This document shows, in pieces, positions 18,454 through 26,705 of a stretch of 64,000 nt of DNA. This DNA comes from Oxalobacter sp964636975 (GTDB taxonomy: Bacteria > Pseudomonadota > Gammaproteobacteria > Burkholderiales > Burkholderiaceae_D). The notes under the pieces are model-generated. The model saw only the letters and a program-made list of their open reading frames with translations, ran no database searches and had not been told where the DNA came from. The stretch is taken from NCBI GenBank assembly GCA_964636975.1, contig CAZWTQ010000001.1, forward strand, positions 1 to 64,000, in the 5' to 3' direction. The position numbers and the translations under genes are program-made. The stretch's first letter is position 1; each line of letters starts with the position of its first letter.

Positions 18454-18471
18454 AAACGATAATTATCGTTT
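18454..18471. promoter_or_regulatory. 18-bp perfect palindrome, possible Fur-like operator
   Basis: AAACGATAATTATCGTTT is a perfect inverted repeat about 170 bases upstream of lolB. The ATAATTAT core resembles a Fur box half-site arrangement. Regulator identity is inference. Confidence 0.35.
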
Positions 18472-18637
18472 CACTGCTATCAACCTGCACTCGATAATGA
18501 TATCGGGTTTCTGCGGGGAAATCAGCGGGTTTAGCCCGTCATGGTATAGAATAGGTATAGAATGTCTACATACCCCGACAGGAGTATCCTGCTTCTGTTG
18601 GCGGTTTATCCAGGAATCGTTTTCTAGCAGGCAATCC

Positions 18638-19288
18638 ATGAGCGCCGGTATTTTTCGTTTCTGCCGTCTAGTTTTCCCCGTACTTGCGGGAAGTTTTTTG
18701 CTGTCTGGCTGTGCGGCGATTGAAGAGTTTTTTCACCTGAAAAAAAAAGAGGCTCCCGCCCCATATTTCCTGAAACAGCAACCCCGCGCCTGTGTCAGCA
18801 AAGTAGGCATCAAAGGGCGTTTTTCACTTTATTACAAAATTGACGATCGTGAAGAAGGAGTACACGGCAGTTTTGAATGGGAACAGACACCTGATCGGAC
18901 ATCCATTACCTTGCTGTCTCCTTTAGGGCAGGTTGTCGCAACCATTGATGTCATGCCACAAATCACCACGTTCATGGTGCCGGGCAAGCCTCCAAAATCT
19001 GCTCCAGATGCAGAAAGTCTCATCAAATCCCAGTTGGGATGGACTTTGCCAGTCAACGGGATGAAAGAGTGGCTGCAAGGGTGTGCAGTTGATGCGAAGG
19101 GCAAACCGTTCATTGCTTCTCCAGACAGGAAGACGGTGACTACCAAAGATAAATGGCAGATTGACTATGTTTCCTGGATTGACGGGCCGACAATGCCATT
19201 GCCCAAGCGCATCAACCTGACCAAAGGCAAGGACTTAACAAACCTTGACCTTAATATGAAGCTGGTCATTGACGAATGGCATTTCTGA
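18638..19288 (+). CDS. lolB: Outer-membrane lipoprotein LolB
   Basis: 216 residues from ATG 18638, chosen because it gives a clean lipoprotein signal (MSAGIFRFCRLVFPVLAGSF then the lipobox LLSGC, Cys about residue 25). The mature part has the LolB antiparallel-sheet pattern: KGRFSLYYKIDDREEGVHGSF, SLLSPLGQVVATI-like strands, and LGWTLPVNGMKEWLQG. LolB accepts lipoproteins from LolA and inserts them in the outer membrane. It overlaps ispE by 13 bases, so the two are translationally linked. Confidence 0.88.
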   Translation: MSAGIFRFCRLVFPVLAGSFLLSGCAAIEEFFHLKKKEAPAPYFLKQQPRACVSKVGIKGRFSLYYKIDDREEGVHGSFEWEQTPDRTSITLLSPLGQVVATIDVMPQITTFMVPGKPPKSAPDAESLIKSQLGWTLPVNGMKEWLQGCAVDAKGKPFIASPDRKTVTTKDKWQIDYVSWIDGPTMPLPKRINLTKGKDLTNLDLNMKLVIDEWHF

Positions 19289-20178
19289 GTACCTATCATG
19301 GCAGGCTTTCGTGCAGGGGATGCCCTGCTCCTGCCAAACTGAACCTTTTTTTGCATATCGTCGGTCGTCGTCAAGACGGGTATCACCTATTGGAAACAGC
19401 CTTTCAACTAATTGATTTCTGCGATTTGCTGCATTTCACCTGCAGGATGGACGGAAACATCAGGCGTTTGACTCCTGTTGAAGGGGTGCCTGAGTCAGCA
19501 GATTTGGCAGTTCGCTCGGCACAGTTGCTGAAAGAAGCCGCCAAAGACAGAAAAGGGTTGCCTGTGCCTGGTGTAGATATCGAGATCGAGAAACGAATCC
19601 CTTCTGGCGGTGGTCTTGGTGGCGGTTCTTCTGATGCCGCGACCACATTACTGGCGCTGAATCAGTTATGGGGATGTGGTTTTTCAGTCAGGGAATTGAT
19701 TGGGTTGGGTGTGAAACTGGGGGCGGATATCCCTTTTTTTCTGTTTCAGCAAAATGCTTTTGCAGAAGGCATCGGCGAAAAACTGATGCCAATCAAGACG
19801 CCGGCTGGTTGGTTTGTTGTGATTAAACCACCTGTTTCCGTCCTCACAAGGCGCATATTCCAGTCTCCTGAATTGACAAGGGACACAGAACCCATCAGAA
19901 TTAGGGACTGTCCAAATTTCTGCGATCCTTATATTCAGAGAGGCAGGAACGATCTTCAGATTGTTGCATCATCGCTTTTCCCTGAAATACAGAATGCGCT
20001 GGATGATTTGGAGCAGTATGGAAATGCCAGAATGACAGGATCAGGTGCTTGCGTCTTTGCCCGTTTTGAGACGGAAAAAGAAGCAGATAGGGTTGCAGCA
20101 GGGCTATCAGGTCGATGGGACGTCATAGTCGCCCGTTCCCTCCAGTACCATCCATTTGAATATCCGGAACAGGTCTGA
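19276..20178 (+). CDS. ispE: 4-diphosphocytidyl-2-C-methyl-D-erythritol kinase
   Basis: 300 residues, GHMP kinase. Residues about 12-20 (CPAPAKLNLFLHIVGRR) and the ATP loop PSGGGLGGGSSDAA near 110-122 are diagnostic; MTGSGACVFARF is the third GHMP motif. It phosphorylates CDP-ME in the MEP isoprenoid pathway. The ATG lies within the end of lolB. tRNA-Gln and prs follow. Confidence 0.95.
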   Translation: MAFLSTYHGRLSCRGCPAPAKLNLFLHIVGRRQDGYHLLETAFQLIDFCDLLHFTCRMDGNIRRLTPVEGVPESADLAVRSAQLLKEAAKDRKGLPVPGVDIEIEKRIPSGGGLGGGSSDAATTLLALNQLWGCGFSVRELIGLGVKLGADIPFFLFQQNAFAEGIGEKLMPIKTPAGWFVVIKPPVSVLTRRIFQSPELTRDTEPIRIRDCPNFCDPYIQRGRNDLQIVASSLFPEIQNALDDLEQYGNARMTGSGACVFARFETEKEADRVAAGLSGRWDVIVARSLQYHPFEYPEQV

Positions 20179-20237
20179 TACAGGTGGGGAGGGTTTCCCA
20201 AGGGAATTTCCTGTAAGATAGTTGCAGATTCGGTTGT

Positions 20238-20311
20238 AGGGGTATAGCCAAGTGGTAAGGCATCGGGTTTGATCCCGACATGCGGAGGTTCGAATCCTCC
20301 TACCCCTGCCA
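20238..20311 (+). tRNA. tRNA-Gln (UUG), with a 6-base anticodon loop as sequenced
   Basis: Acceptor AGGGGTA pairs with TACCCCT, followed by G and an encoded CCA. The D arm GCC/GGC and T arm GGAGG/CCTCC are intact. The anticodon stem TCGGG/CCCGA encloses TTTGAT, six bases; a normal tRNA-Gln has TTTTGAT. One T is missing, either a homopolymer undercall or a real defect. Position between ispE and prs is the conserved one. Confidence 0.9.
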
Positions 20312-20362
20312 TTTTCCATAACTTGGCAGGATGATGGAATTTAACAGGATTACAGCAGAATC

Positions 20363-21328
20363 ATGTCGGACAGGGAGTTTATGATTTTCTCCGGAAATGC
20401 CAATCCGGAGCTGGCTAAAAAGGTCGCAGCCAGATTGGGCATGTCTCTTGGCAAGGCACTGGTTACCAAGTTCTCAGACGGCGAAGTCCGTGTTGAAATC
20501 AGCGACAGGGTTCGGGGCAAGGATGTTTTCATCATTCAGTCTACCTGTTCCCCGACCAATGACAACCTGATGGAAATCATGCTGATGGCGGATGCGCTGA
20601 AACGGGCTTCCGCAGAGCGGATTACAGCCTGCATCCCTTATTTCGGTTATGCCCGTCAGGATCGCCGTCCGCGTTCTACCCGTGTCGCGATTTCGGCCCG
20701 TGTAGTTGCGAACATGCTGGAAAGCATCGGCATTAGCCATGTCATTATCATGGAAGTGCACGCCGCGCAGATTCAGGGGTTCTTTGATATCCCTGTCGAT
20801 AACATTTACGCATCTTCCATCTTGTTGAAAGACATCGCTGAAAAACATTATGAAGACTTGATTGTCGTCTCACCAGATATTGGAGGGGTTATCCGTGCCC
20901 GTGCTCTGGCAGAGCGCCTGGGATGCGAGCTATCCATTATCGACAAACGCCGTCCGAGACCCAATGAATCAAAGGTCATGAACTTAATTGGTAGCGTTGA
21001 AGGCAAGAACTGCATCATCATGGATGATATTGTGGATACGGCAGGCACCCTGACCAAGGCGGCAGAGGCTTTGAAAGAACACGGTGCAAAGACTGTCGCC
21101 GCCTATTGTACCCATCCGGTCTTGTCGGGTCCGGCTGTTGAACGTATCATGGCGTCTTCCTTGGATGAGCTGGTCGTTACCGACACCATTCCATTGTCAG
21201 AAAACGCCAGGAAGTGTGGCAGGATTCGCCAGCTTTCCTGTGATGCGGTTCTGGCAGAAACATTGCACAGGGTCAGTTCTGGTGAGTCTGTGATGTCCTT
21301 GTTTGAAGAGTTGGGCAAAAAGGCCTAA
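20363..21328 (+). CDS. prs: Ribose-phosphate pyrophosphokinase, copy 1 (diverged at the metal site)
   Basis: 321 residues, full length. Catalytic loop RQDRRPRSTR, PRPP loop IMDDIVDTAGTL and DKRRPRPNES are intact. It makes PRPP from ribose 5-phosphate and ATP. Where E. coli and copy 2 (24582-25550) have D-x-H-A-(E/D)-Q, this copy reads EVHAAQIQGFF. The first position corresponds to E. coli Asp128, whose Ala mutant (prsA1) has altered cation binding. It also has CSPTNDN for CAPTNDN. It is in the conserved place before rplY. Confidence 0.92.
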   Translation: MSDREFMIFSGNANPELAKKVAARLGMSLGKALVTKFSDGEVRVEISDRVRGKDVFIIQSTCSPTNDNLMEIMLMADALKRASAERITACIPYFGYARQDRRPRSTRVAISARVVANMLESIGISHVIIMEVHAAQIQGFFDIPVDNIYASSILLKDIAEKHYEDLIVVSPDIGGVIRARALAERLGCELSIIDKRRPRPNESKVMNLIGSVEGKNCIIMDDIVDTAGTLTKAAEALKEHGAKTVAAYCTHPVLSGPAVERIMASSLDELVVTDTIPLSENARKCGRIRQLSCDAVLAETLHRVSSGESVMSLFEELGKKA

Positions 21329-21407
21329 AAAATCATTTTTTTCGGGATCTCTGGTCGCGGAGATTCCTCAACAAAGAGGGAAACCTCATTTTTAATTGGA
21401 GTTATCA

Positions 21408-22022
21408 ATGAAAATCGTAGCATCCGCTAGAACGGAAGTAGGGACCGGAGCGAGCCGCCGCCTGCGTGCTTCTGGCAGAACCCCGGGTATCGTTTATGGT
21501 GGCAATACCGGGCCCGTCAACATCACGCTGGATCATAATGAGCTGTTTTATGACCTGAAAAAGGAAGAATTCCATTCTTCCATTCTTGATCTTGAAATTG
21601 ACGGCAAGGTTGAAAAAGTCCTGTTGCGTGATTTCCAGCCCCATGCCTACAAACCGCTGGTTCTGCATGTTGATTTCCAGCGGGTCGATCCTAACCAGGT
21701 GATTTCCGTTAAGGTTCCACTTCATTTCATCAATGAAGAAGCCTCTCCTGCCGCCAAGGCAGGAGGTCTGCACCGTGTTGTTTCGGAACTGGAAATTTCC
21801 TGCCTGCCGGCAGACCTCCCTGCGTTTATTGAAGTTGACCTGGCAGGCATTACAGTTGGTCAGTCCGTCCATCTGAAAGACCTGAAGCTGCCTGCAGGCG
21901 TCAAGGCCGTTTCCCACGATACTTCCCTGCCTATCGTCACCACGGAAGAAATTGCTTCTTCTTCTGAAGAGGAAACTGCAGGAGATGCGCTTGCAGCTGA
22001 ATCTGCATCTACTGAAGCGTGA
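21408..22022 (+). CDS. rplY: 50S ribosomal protein L25 (long CTC form)
   Basis: 204 residues from ATG 21408 (GGAG six bases upstream). The N-terminal L25 domain starts MKIVASARTEVGTGASRRLR with the RTPGIVYGG signature and binds 5S rRNA. A C-terminal TL5/CTC domain follows, then an acidic Ser/Glu/Ala tail. A strong terminator lies downstream. The prs-rplY pair is the usual order. Confidence 0.95.
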   Translation: MKIVASARTEVGTGASRRLRASGRTPGIVYGGNTGPVNITLDHNELFYDLKKEEFHSSILDLEIDGKVEKVLLRDFQPHAYKPLVLHVDFQRVDPNQVISVKVPLHFINEEASPAAKAGGLHRVVSELEISCLPADLPAFIEVDLAGITVGQSVHLKDLKLPAGVKAVSHDTSLPIVTTEEIASSSEEETAGDALAAESASTEA

Positions 22023-22046
22023 TTCTGACGGAAAGAAATTCAGGAA

Positions 22047-22080
22047 AAAGCGTTTGCCGGCTTGGCAGACGCTTTTTTTT
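22047..22080 (+). terminator. Rho-independent terminator of rplY
   Basis: AAGCGTTTGCC pairs with GGCAGACGCTT (one G-U pair) around GGCTT, followed by eight T. Confidence 0.92.
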
Positions 22081-22106
22081 CAGATAGAATCATAGTTTCT
22101 CGATAT

Positions 22107-22183
22107 AGGGGAGTCGCCAAGTTGGTTAAGGCACCGGATTCTGATTCCGGCATTCGAGGGTTCGAATCCTTCCTCCCCTGCCA
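22107..22183 (+). tRNA. tRNA-Gln (CUG)
   Basis: 77 bases. Acceptor AGGGGAG/CTCCCCT, then G and encoded CCA. Anticodon stem CCGGA/TCCGG with loop TTCTGAT gives anticodon CTG. T loop TTCGAAT. The truncated DUF499 gene follows, and tRNA 3' ends are common integration sites. Confidence 0.93.
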
Positions 22184-22195
22184 TTCAGATACTGG

Positions 22196-22218
22196 ATACC
22201 GCCAATAGGCGGTATTTT
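22196..22218 (+). terminator. Terminator after tRNA-Gln (CUG)
   Basis: ATACCGCC pairs with GGCGGTAT around AATA, followed by TTT. Confidence 0.75.
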
Positions 22219-22270
22219 CATGTAAATTCATGTAAATTTCATGTAAATTTCATGTAAATTTCATGTAAAA
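22217..22270. repeat. Five tandem copies of TTCATGTAAA
   Basis: TTCATGTAAA repeats five times with a 10-11 base period directly after the tRNA terminator. It could be a regulator-binding array or a slippage product. Not CRISPR: there are no spacers. Confidence 0.75.
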
Positions 22271-22387
22271 CAGCCGTTCAGCCGTTTTCTCTTCTTTCGG
22301 ATTTTCAGGAACCAGCCATATTTTCCAGTATGTTGGACTTGGCTTTCATCCTGCCAGGCGTTTTCGAGGTATTACCGGTATGGGGAT

Positions 22388-24242
22388 AATAAACGGTTTT
22401 TCCCCCAGGATACCCAGTCAACCAGCTATCTGGAGCGGCTCAGGCAAGGATACCCTATCCATCCGGAAGTCTTTGACCGGCTGTATGAAGACTGGTCTAC
22501 GCTGGAGAATTTCCAGCGGACACGCGGTGTATTGCGTTTGATGGCCAAAGTTATCCACCGTCTATGGAAAGATGGCAATTCAGATTTGATGATTATGCCA
22601 GGCAGCCTTCCATTGATGGATGTTGACGTACGCAATGAGACTATCAGCTACCTGCCTTTGGGGTGGGATCCCGTGATTGAGCGCGATGTGGACAGTGAAC
22701 GGTCGCAGACCTGGGTAATCGAACGGGAGAATCCCCGTCTCGGAGAGGTTCAGGCCTGCCGGCGGGTGGCGAGAACGATTTTTCTGGGCAGCGCGCCATC
22801 AAACGCCACCCAGCGGGTACGGGGAATCGACAAGGCGCATATTCTGTTGGGTGTAGCCCAACCCGGCCAGTCAACAGGCCTATTTGATGATGCCCTACGG
22901 CGTTGTTCCGACAGGCTCCATTATCTGATGGAATCAAAGGATCGGTTCTGGCTGGGTATCCAAGCGAATCTCAGGCGGGAGATGGAAGAAAGGAAGAAGC
23001 GTTTCGATGAGGTCACGGATATCTTGCCGATGATTCGCGATCAGCTCCGCCGTGGTTTAGCTGCCGTGAAAATGCCTGTCCATATCTTTGCGCCAGATGA
23101 TGATATTAAGGATTCGCCTGAACTGAGTATCGTGGTATTGCCACTGTCAAGCGCATATGACCGTCATAGCGCAAACCAGGCAACAGATGCGGCGCAGAAG
23201 ATATTGAACCAGTGTGGGCAAAAGCCCCGTCATTGCCAGAACCGGCTGATTTTCATGGCGGCAGATAGCAGGAATGTGAAACGGTTAAAGGACTATACCA
23301 AAACAGTGATGGCCTGGAACAGTATTGAGTCTGACTACAAGGAAAACCGTCTTGTTCTGGACAATTTGGTGGCCAGGCAGATGAAAGACAGCAAGGAAAA
23401 GGCAGATGAGGTTTTCAAACGAGCCGTACGGGAAACGTTTAGATGGTTGCTGGTGCCGGTGCAGGAGGCGGAAAAAGGCAGCTCTTCCGAGATGAAATGG
23501 GAAAACGCTTCGCTGGATATGGGCAAGAGTTGGGCAGATGCCATTCATGACACCCTTAAAAACAATGAATGGGTCATTGAACAGTGGGCGCCTATCCATC
23601 TTTACAAGGAATTGAAAAAATGGTTCTGGAAAGAAGGTTCCGATGATGTTTCTGCCCTTCATGTCTGGCAACAGTTTTGCCAGTACCCATTTCTGCCACG
23701 CCTAAAGGATGACCATGTTTTTCAGAACACGATTATGCAGGGGGTGCAAAGCCAGGATTTCTTCGGAACTGCGCAGGGCAAGGAAAATGACCGTTATCTG
23801 GGGTTTGTTTTTGGCAGACAGGCATCTATTACGCTGGATAAATCGCTACTGTTGATAGAGCCTGAAAGGGCGAGGAAGGAAATTAAACCGCCGATCCCTC
23901 CTGTAGATCCTCCTCCGCTCCCGCCAGAGCCGAAGCCTGATGATGACCACGGACAAAAACCACCGGAACCACCGAAACCACCGAAACCACCGAAACCTGT
24001 AAAGGTCAGAAAAAGGTTTTATGGAACTATCGATTTAAATCCTATCAGGCCGAAAGACCAGTTTATGGAGGTTGCAGAAGAGGTGATTAGGCAATTCGTG
24101 GGAAATCCTGACGTTAAGGTGAGNNNNNNNNNNTGAAGTCCAGGCAAAGGTGGACAGTGGATTTGACGATACGCTACAGCGGACTGTCAGGGAGAATTGC
24201 CATACGCTGGGATTCAAGCAGGCCGAGTTTGAGGAAGAATGA
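22388..24242 (+). pseudogene. DUF499 ATPase, 5'-truncated remnant of a defence/R-M locus
   Basis: The conserved C-terminal part of a DUF499 protein. Recognisable blocks are YPIHPEVFDRLYEDWSTLE, RTRGVLRLMA, LIMPGSLPLMD, and FFGTAQGKENDRYLGFVFG, then a Pro-rich linker (PPEPPKPPKPPKP) and an RTVREN...LGF ending before TGA at 24240. DUF499 proteins are about 1000 residues with an N-terminal AAA+ ATPase and occur with DUF1156 methylases and DUF3780 in phage-defence clusters. Here the N-terminal part is absent: the homology starts near 22388, the frame upstream has no start, and no partners remain. Ten N at 24124-24133 break the frame nominally. Confidence 0.8.
24124..24133. other. Assembly gap of 10 N
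   Basis: Gap inside the DUF499 remnant. The reading frame after the gap (EVQAKVDSG...) continues the DUF499 C-terminus if the true gap length is a multiple of three, so the written length of 10 is arbitrary. Confidence 0.9.
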
Positions 24243-24581
24243 ACTGAAAACGGACTGGAAACGGATTGAAAAGGCCGTTTTTCGGCTGCCTTAGAAAACC
24301 CGTGGATTTGATATTCGATGTATTCGATGTATTCGATATATGTGGGAGAGGAAAGTTTAAGGTCAGTAAACGGTGGCTTTCTGCCAGGGCAGGTTTGCCG
24401 ATAGGGAAATTTCTGGCGGTATGCCGGTGCGGATAAGGATCTCTGCCCTGCCACTATGATAAAATCTGACAGGCAGGATAACAGGATAACCGCTGGTTCA
24501 GGGAAGTCCATGGATTGGGGAAGGTTTGGCAGGTTACCTTTCTGACAAGGGGTAAAATCAGGCCTGCCGGAAAGAAGTTGA
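24243..24581. other. Intergenic region upstream of prs copy 2
   Basis: No gene is seen. It contains three copies of a 9-base unit ATTCGATGT (24313-24339, last copy ATTCGATAT). A TATGATAAAAT stretch near 24453 could be part of a promoter for prs copy 2; I could not find a convincing partner hexamer. Confidence 0.5.
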
Positions 24582-25550
24582 ATGATGGCTGACCACAAGA
24601 TGAAGATTTTTTCTGGCAATGCAAACCCGACACTGGCCTCCAGGGTTGCCAGCCGGTTGGGGATTCCTCTCGGCAAATCACTCATTACCAAGTTCTCAGA
24701 TGGTGAGGCCCGTGTCGAGCTGAAAGAGAATGTGCGGGGCAAGGATGTGTTCATCATCCAGCCAACCTGTGCGCCAACCAATGACAACCTGATGGAAATA
24801 CTGTTGATGGTTGACGCCCTGAAACGGGCCTCTGCTGAGCGTATTACGGCCTGTATCCCCTATTTTGGCTATGCGCGCCAAGATCGCCGCCCGCGTTCTA
24901 CCCGCGTGGCAATTTCTGCCCGTGTGGTTGCCAACATGCTGGAACGTGTCGGCGTTGACCGTGTCATCATTGTTGATGTGCATGCCGACCAGATTCAGGG
25001 ATTTTTTGATGTTCCGGTTGATAATATCTATGCCTCCCCAGTCTTGCTCAGGGATTTAAAGAAAAAGAGCTATAAGGATCTGGTTGTTGTCTCTCCTGAT
25101 ATCGGCGGGGTTGTCCGTGCCCGCGCGCTGGCAGAGCGTTTGGGTTGCGAACTGTCCATTATCGACAAACGTCGTCCGAGACCCAATGAGTCAGAGGTCA
25201 TGAACCTGATCGGTACTGTCGAGGGCAGGAACTGCATCATCATGGATGATATGGTCGATACGGCAGGCACACTGACCAAGGCGGCCGATGCCCTGAAGGA
25301 ACGTGGCGCGAAGATGGTTGTGGCTTATTGCACCCATCCCGTATTGTCTGGTCCGGCAGTAAAACGTATCGCCGCCTCGTCCCTGGATGAGCTAGTTGTT
25401 ACCGATACGATTCCATTGTCTGACCTTGCCAAAAAATGCAGCAAGATTCGCCAGGTTTCCTGTGACGAGCTACTGGCGGAGACTTTGCGCAGGGTCAGCA
25501 CTGGCGAATCGGTCATGCAGTTTCTCCAGGACATGATCAATAACAGCTAG
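24582..25550 (+). CDS. prs: Ribose-phosphate pyrophosphokinase, copy 2 (canonical active site)
   Basis: 322 residues, about four fifths identical to copy 1 by eye. It keeps the canonical metal-site motif DVHADQIQGFFD, the flexible loop RQDRRPRSTR and the PRPP loop DDMVDTAGTL. It therefore looks like the more conventional enzyme, even though copy 1 sits in the conserved place before rplY. Single copies are normal in this group. It lies between the DUF499 remnant and the convergent pth, which suggests local duplication and rearrangement. Confidence 0.92.
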   Translation: MMADHKMKIFSGNANPTLASRVASRLGIPLGKSLITKFSDGEARVELKENVRGKDVFIIQPTCAPTNDNLMEILLMVDALKRASAERITACIPYFGYARQDRRPRSTRVAISARVVANMLERVGVDRVIIVDVHADQIQGFFDVPVDNIYASPVLLRDLKKKSYKDLVVVSPDIGGVVRARALAERLGCELSIIDKRRPRPNESEVMNLIGTVEGRNCIIMDDMVDTAGTLTKAADALKERGAKMVVAYCTHPVLSGPAVKRIAASSLDELVVTDTIPLSDLAKKCSKIRQVSCDELLAETLRRVSTGESVMQFLQDMINNS

Positions 25551-25607
25551 CGGTCGCTGACAGCCAGATAAAACGGCAAAACGAAAAACGCCCCGAAGAA
25601 AAACACC

Positions 25608-25628
25608 CGCCATGGAAGATGGCGTTTT
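25608..25628 (+). terminator. Terminator after prs copy 2
   Basis: CGCCAT and ATGGCG pair around GGAAG, followed by TTTT. It lies between convergent prs and pth. A 9-base repeat (GAATCAGCG, about 2.8 copies, 25638-25662) follows. Confidence 0.7.
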
Positions 25629-25677
25629 CCGTTGCCGGAATCAGCGGAATCAGCGGAATCAGGTTCGGTCTGTTGGC

Positions 25678-26256
25678 TCAGTTTGCGGAATGCAGTTTCA
25701 TCATGGCCTTTTCCATCTGGTTGCCACAGACTTCCGGCATCAGTGAGATGGCGCGGTTGATGGCGTCTACAATCTTGTCCATATCTTCATTGCGGGGACG
25801 TTGCAGGACATAGTCAATCACCGAAATATGCGCATTGACATTGCGTGGATGGCCGATGCCAAGGCGTAGCCGCCAGAAATCCTGTGAGCCCAGGGCATTT
25901 ACAATGTCTTTGAGACCGTTGTGGCCACCAGTTGAGCCAGAACGTTTGAGTTTTGCCTGACCAGGCTGGATATCTAGTTCATCATGGACAACCAGGATTT
26001 CTTCCGGCCTGATTTTGAAGAAGTGGGCGATGGTGCCGACGGCAAGGCCGGAACGGTTCATATAGGTTTGTGGCTTCACCAGCAAGATATCTTCATCCCC
26101 GATCCTGGTCTTGGCAATTTGGGCAGAGAATTTCGCTTCTTTGTTCCAGCGATCCCCGCTATTTAAGTTGTCAACAAACCAAAAACCTGCATTATGGCGC
26201 GTCAGTTCATATTCGGGTCCTGGGTTTCCAAGACCCACTATCATCCGAATAGCCAT
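25678..26256 (-). CDS. pth: Peptidyl-tRNA hydrolase
   Basis: 192 residues. Catalytic His in YELTRHNAGFWFVD, Asn in TYMNRSG, and the signature GSTGGHNGLKDI. It releases peptides from prematurely dropped peptidyl-tRNA. AGAGGA ribosome site. In many Burkholderiales pth follows rplY on the same strand; here it faces the second prs copy. Confidence 0.95.
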   Translation of the reverse strand: MAIRMIVGLGNPGPEYELTRHNAGFWFVDNLNSGDRWNKEAKFSAQIAKTRIGDEDILLVKPQTYMNRSGLAVGTIAHFFKIRPEEILVVHDELDIQPGQAKLKRSGSTGGHNGLKDIVNALGSQDFWRLRLGIGHPRNVNAHISVIDYVLQRPRNEDMDKIVDAINRAISLMPEVCGNQMEKAMMKLHSAN

Positions 26257-26629
26257 GTTTCTATCCTCTTTTAGCCCTATGAGAGATATCCATTTTTCAG
26301 TTTTTCCTTCTTCACCGCGTTTTTTGATGCGACAAAATGGCGGTGAAAAGACAGGTTTTCCGACAGGTTCCGGCGTTGCAATCCTTTCGGGAAGGCTGTT
26401 TTGATGGAATTTTCATAAAAATTCTTTGACGTATAAATTATATTATACAAAAATAAATAAAAAAATTATAGCTTCTCCGCATCATTTTTCATCAAAAATA
26501 GGATGAAATAATGAAAAGCCAACTAATTGGCAGGATAAACCTGTTGCCGTCAGACAGGCTGTCCAGATGGCCACCAGAAGTTGTTCGGATGGCCATCGAA
26601 GACATCATGCGTACCAGAAAATCCGTGGA
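26257..26629. other. Region between pth and the repressor gene
   Basis: Mostly AT-rich non-coding DNA holding the pth 5' region. GTATAA (26431-26436) and TTATAC (26443-26448) form an inverted repeat with a 6-base centre, a possible operator. One small open frame (26511-26705) is listed separately. Confidence 0.45.
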
Positions 26630-26705
26630 TCAGATATATGTGGAGACCTTCTGGACGACCTGCCCGATGATAAAGATGTCGTCATCGAAAGGCCTATCAG
26701 GATAG
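26511..26705 (+). CDS. Possible small protein, 64 residues
   Basis: ATG with an AGGA seven bases upstream. The first 45 residues look protein-like (LIGRINLLPSDRLSRWPPEV, IEDIMRTRKSVDQIYVE), but the 3' 76 bases lie antisense to the repressor gene's end. No family is recognised. It may be a remnant of the phage-derived element or a chance frame. Confidence 0.22.
   Translation: MKSQLIGRINLLPSDRLSRWPPEVVRMAIEDIMRTRKSVDQIYVETFWTTCPMIKMSSSKGLSG

Noticed and set aside
22040..22231. 63-residue minus-strand frame over tRNA-Gln
   Set aside because: It is the translation of a tRNA and its terminator.
22217..22270. TTCATGTAAA repeats considered as CRISPR
   Set aside because: Units are 10 bases with no unique spacers.
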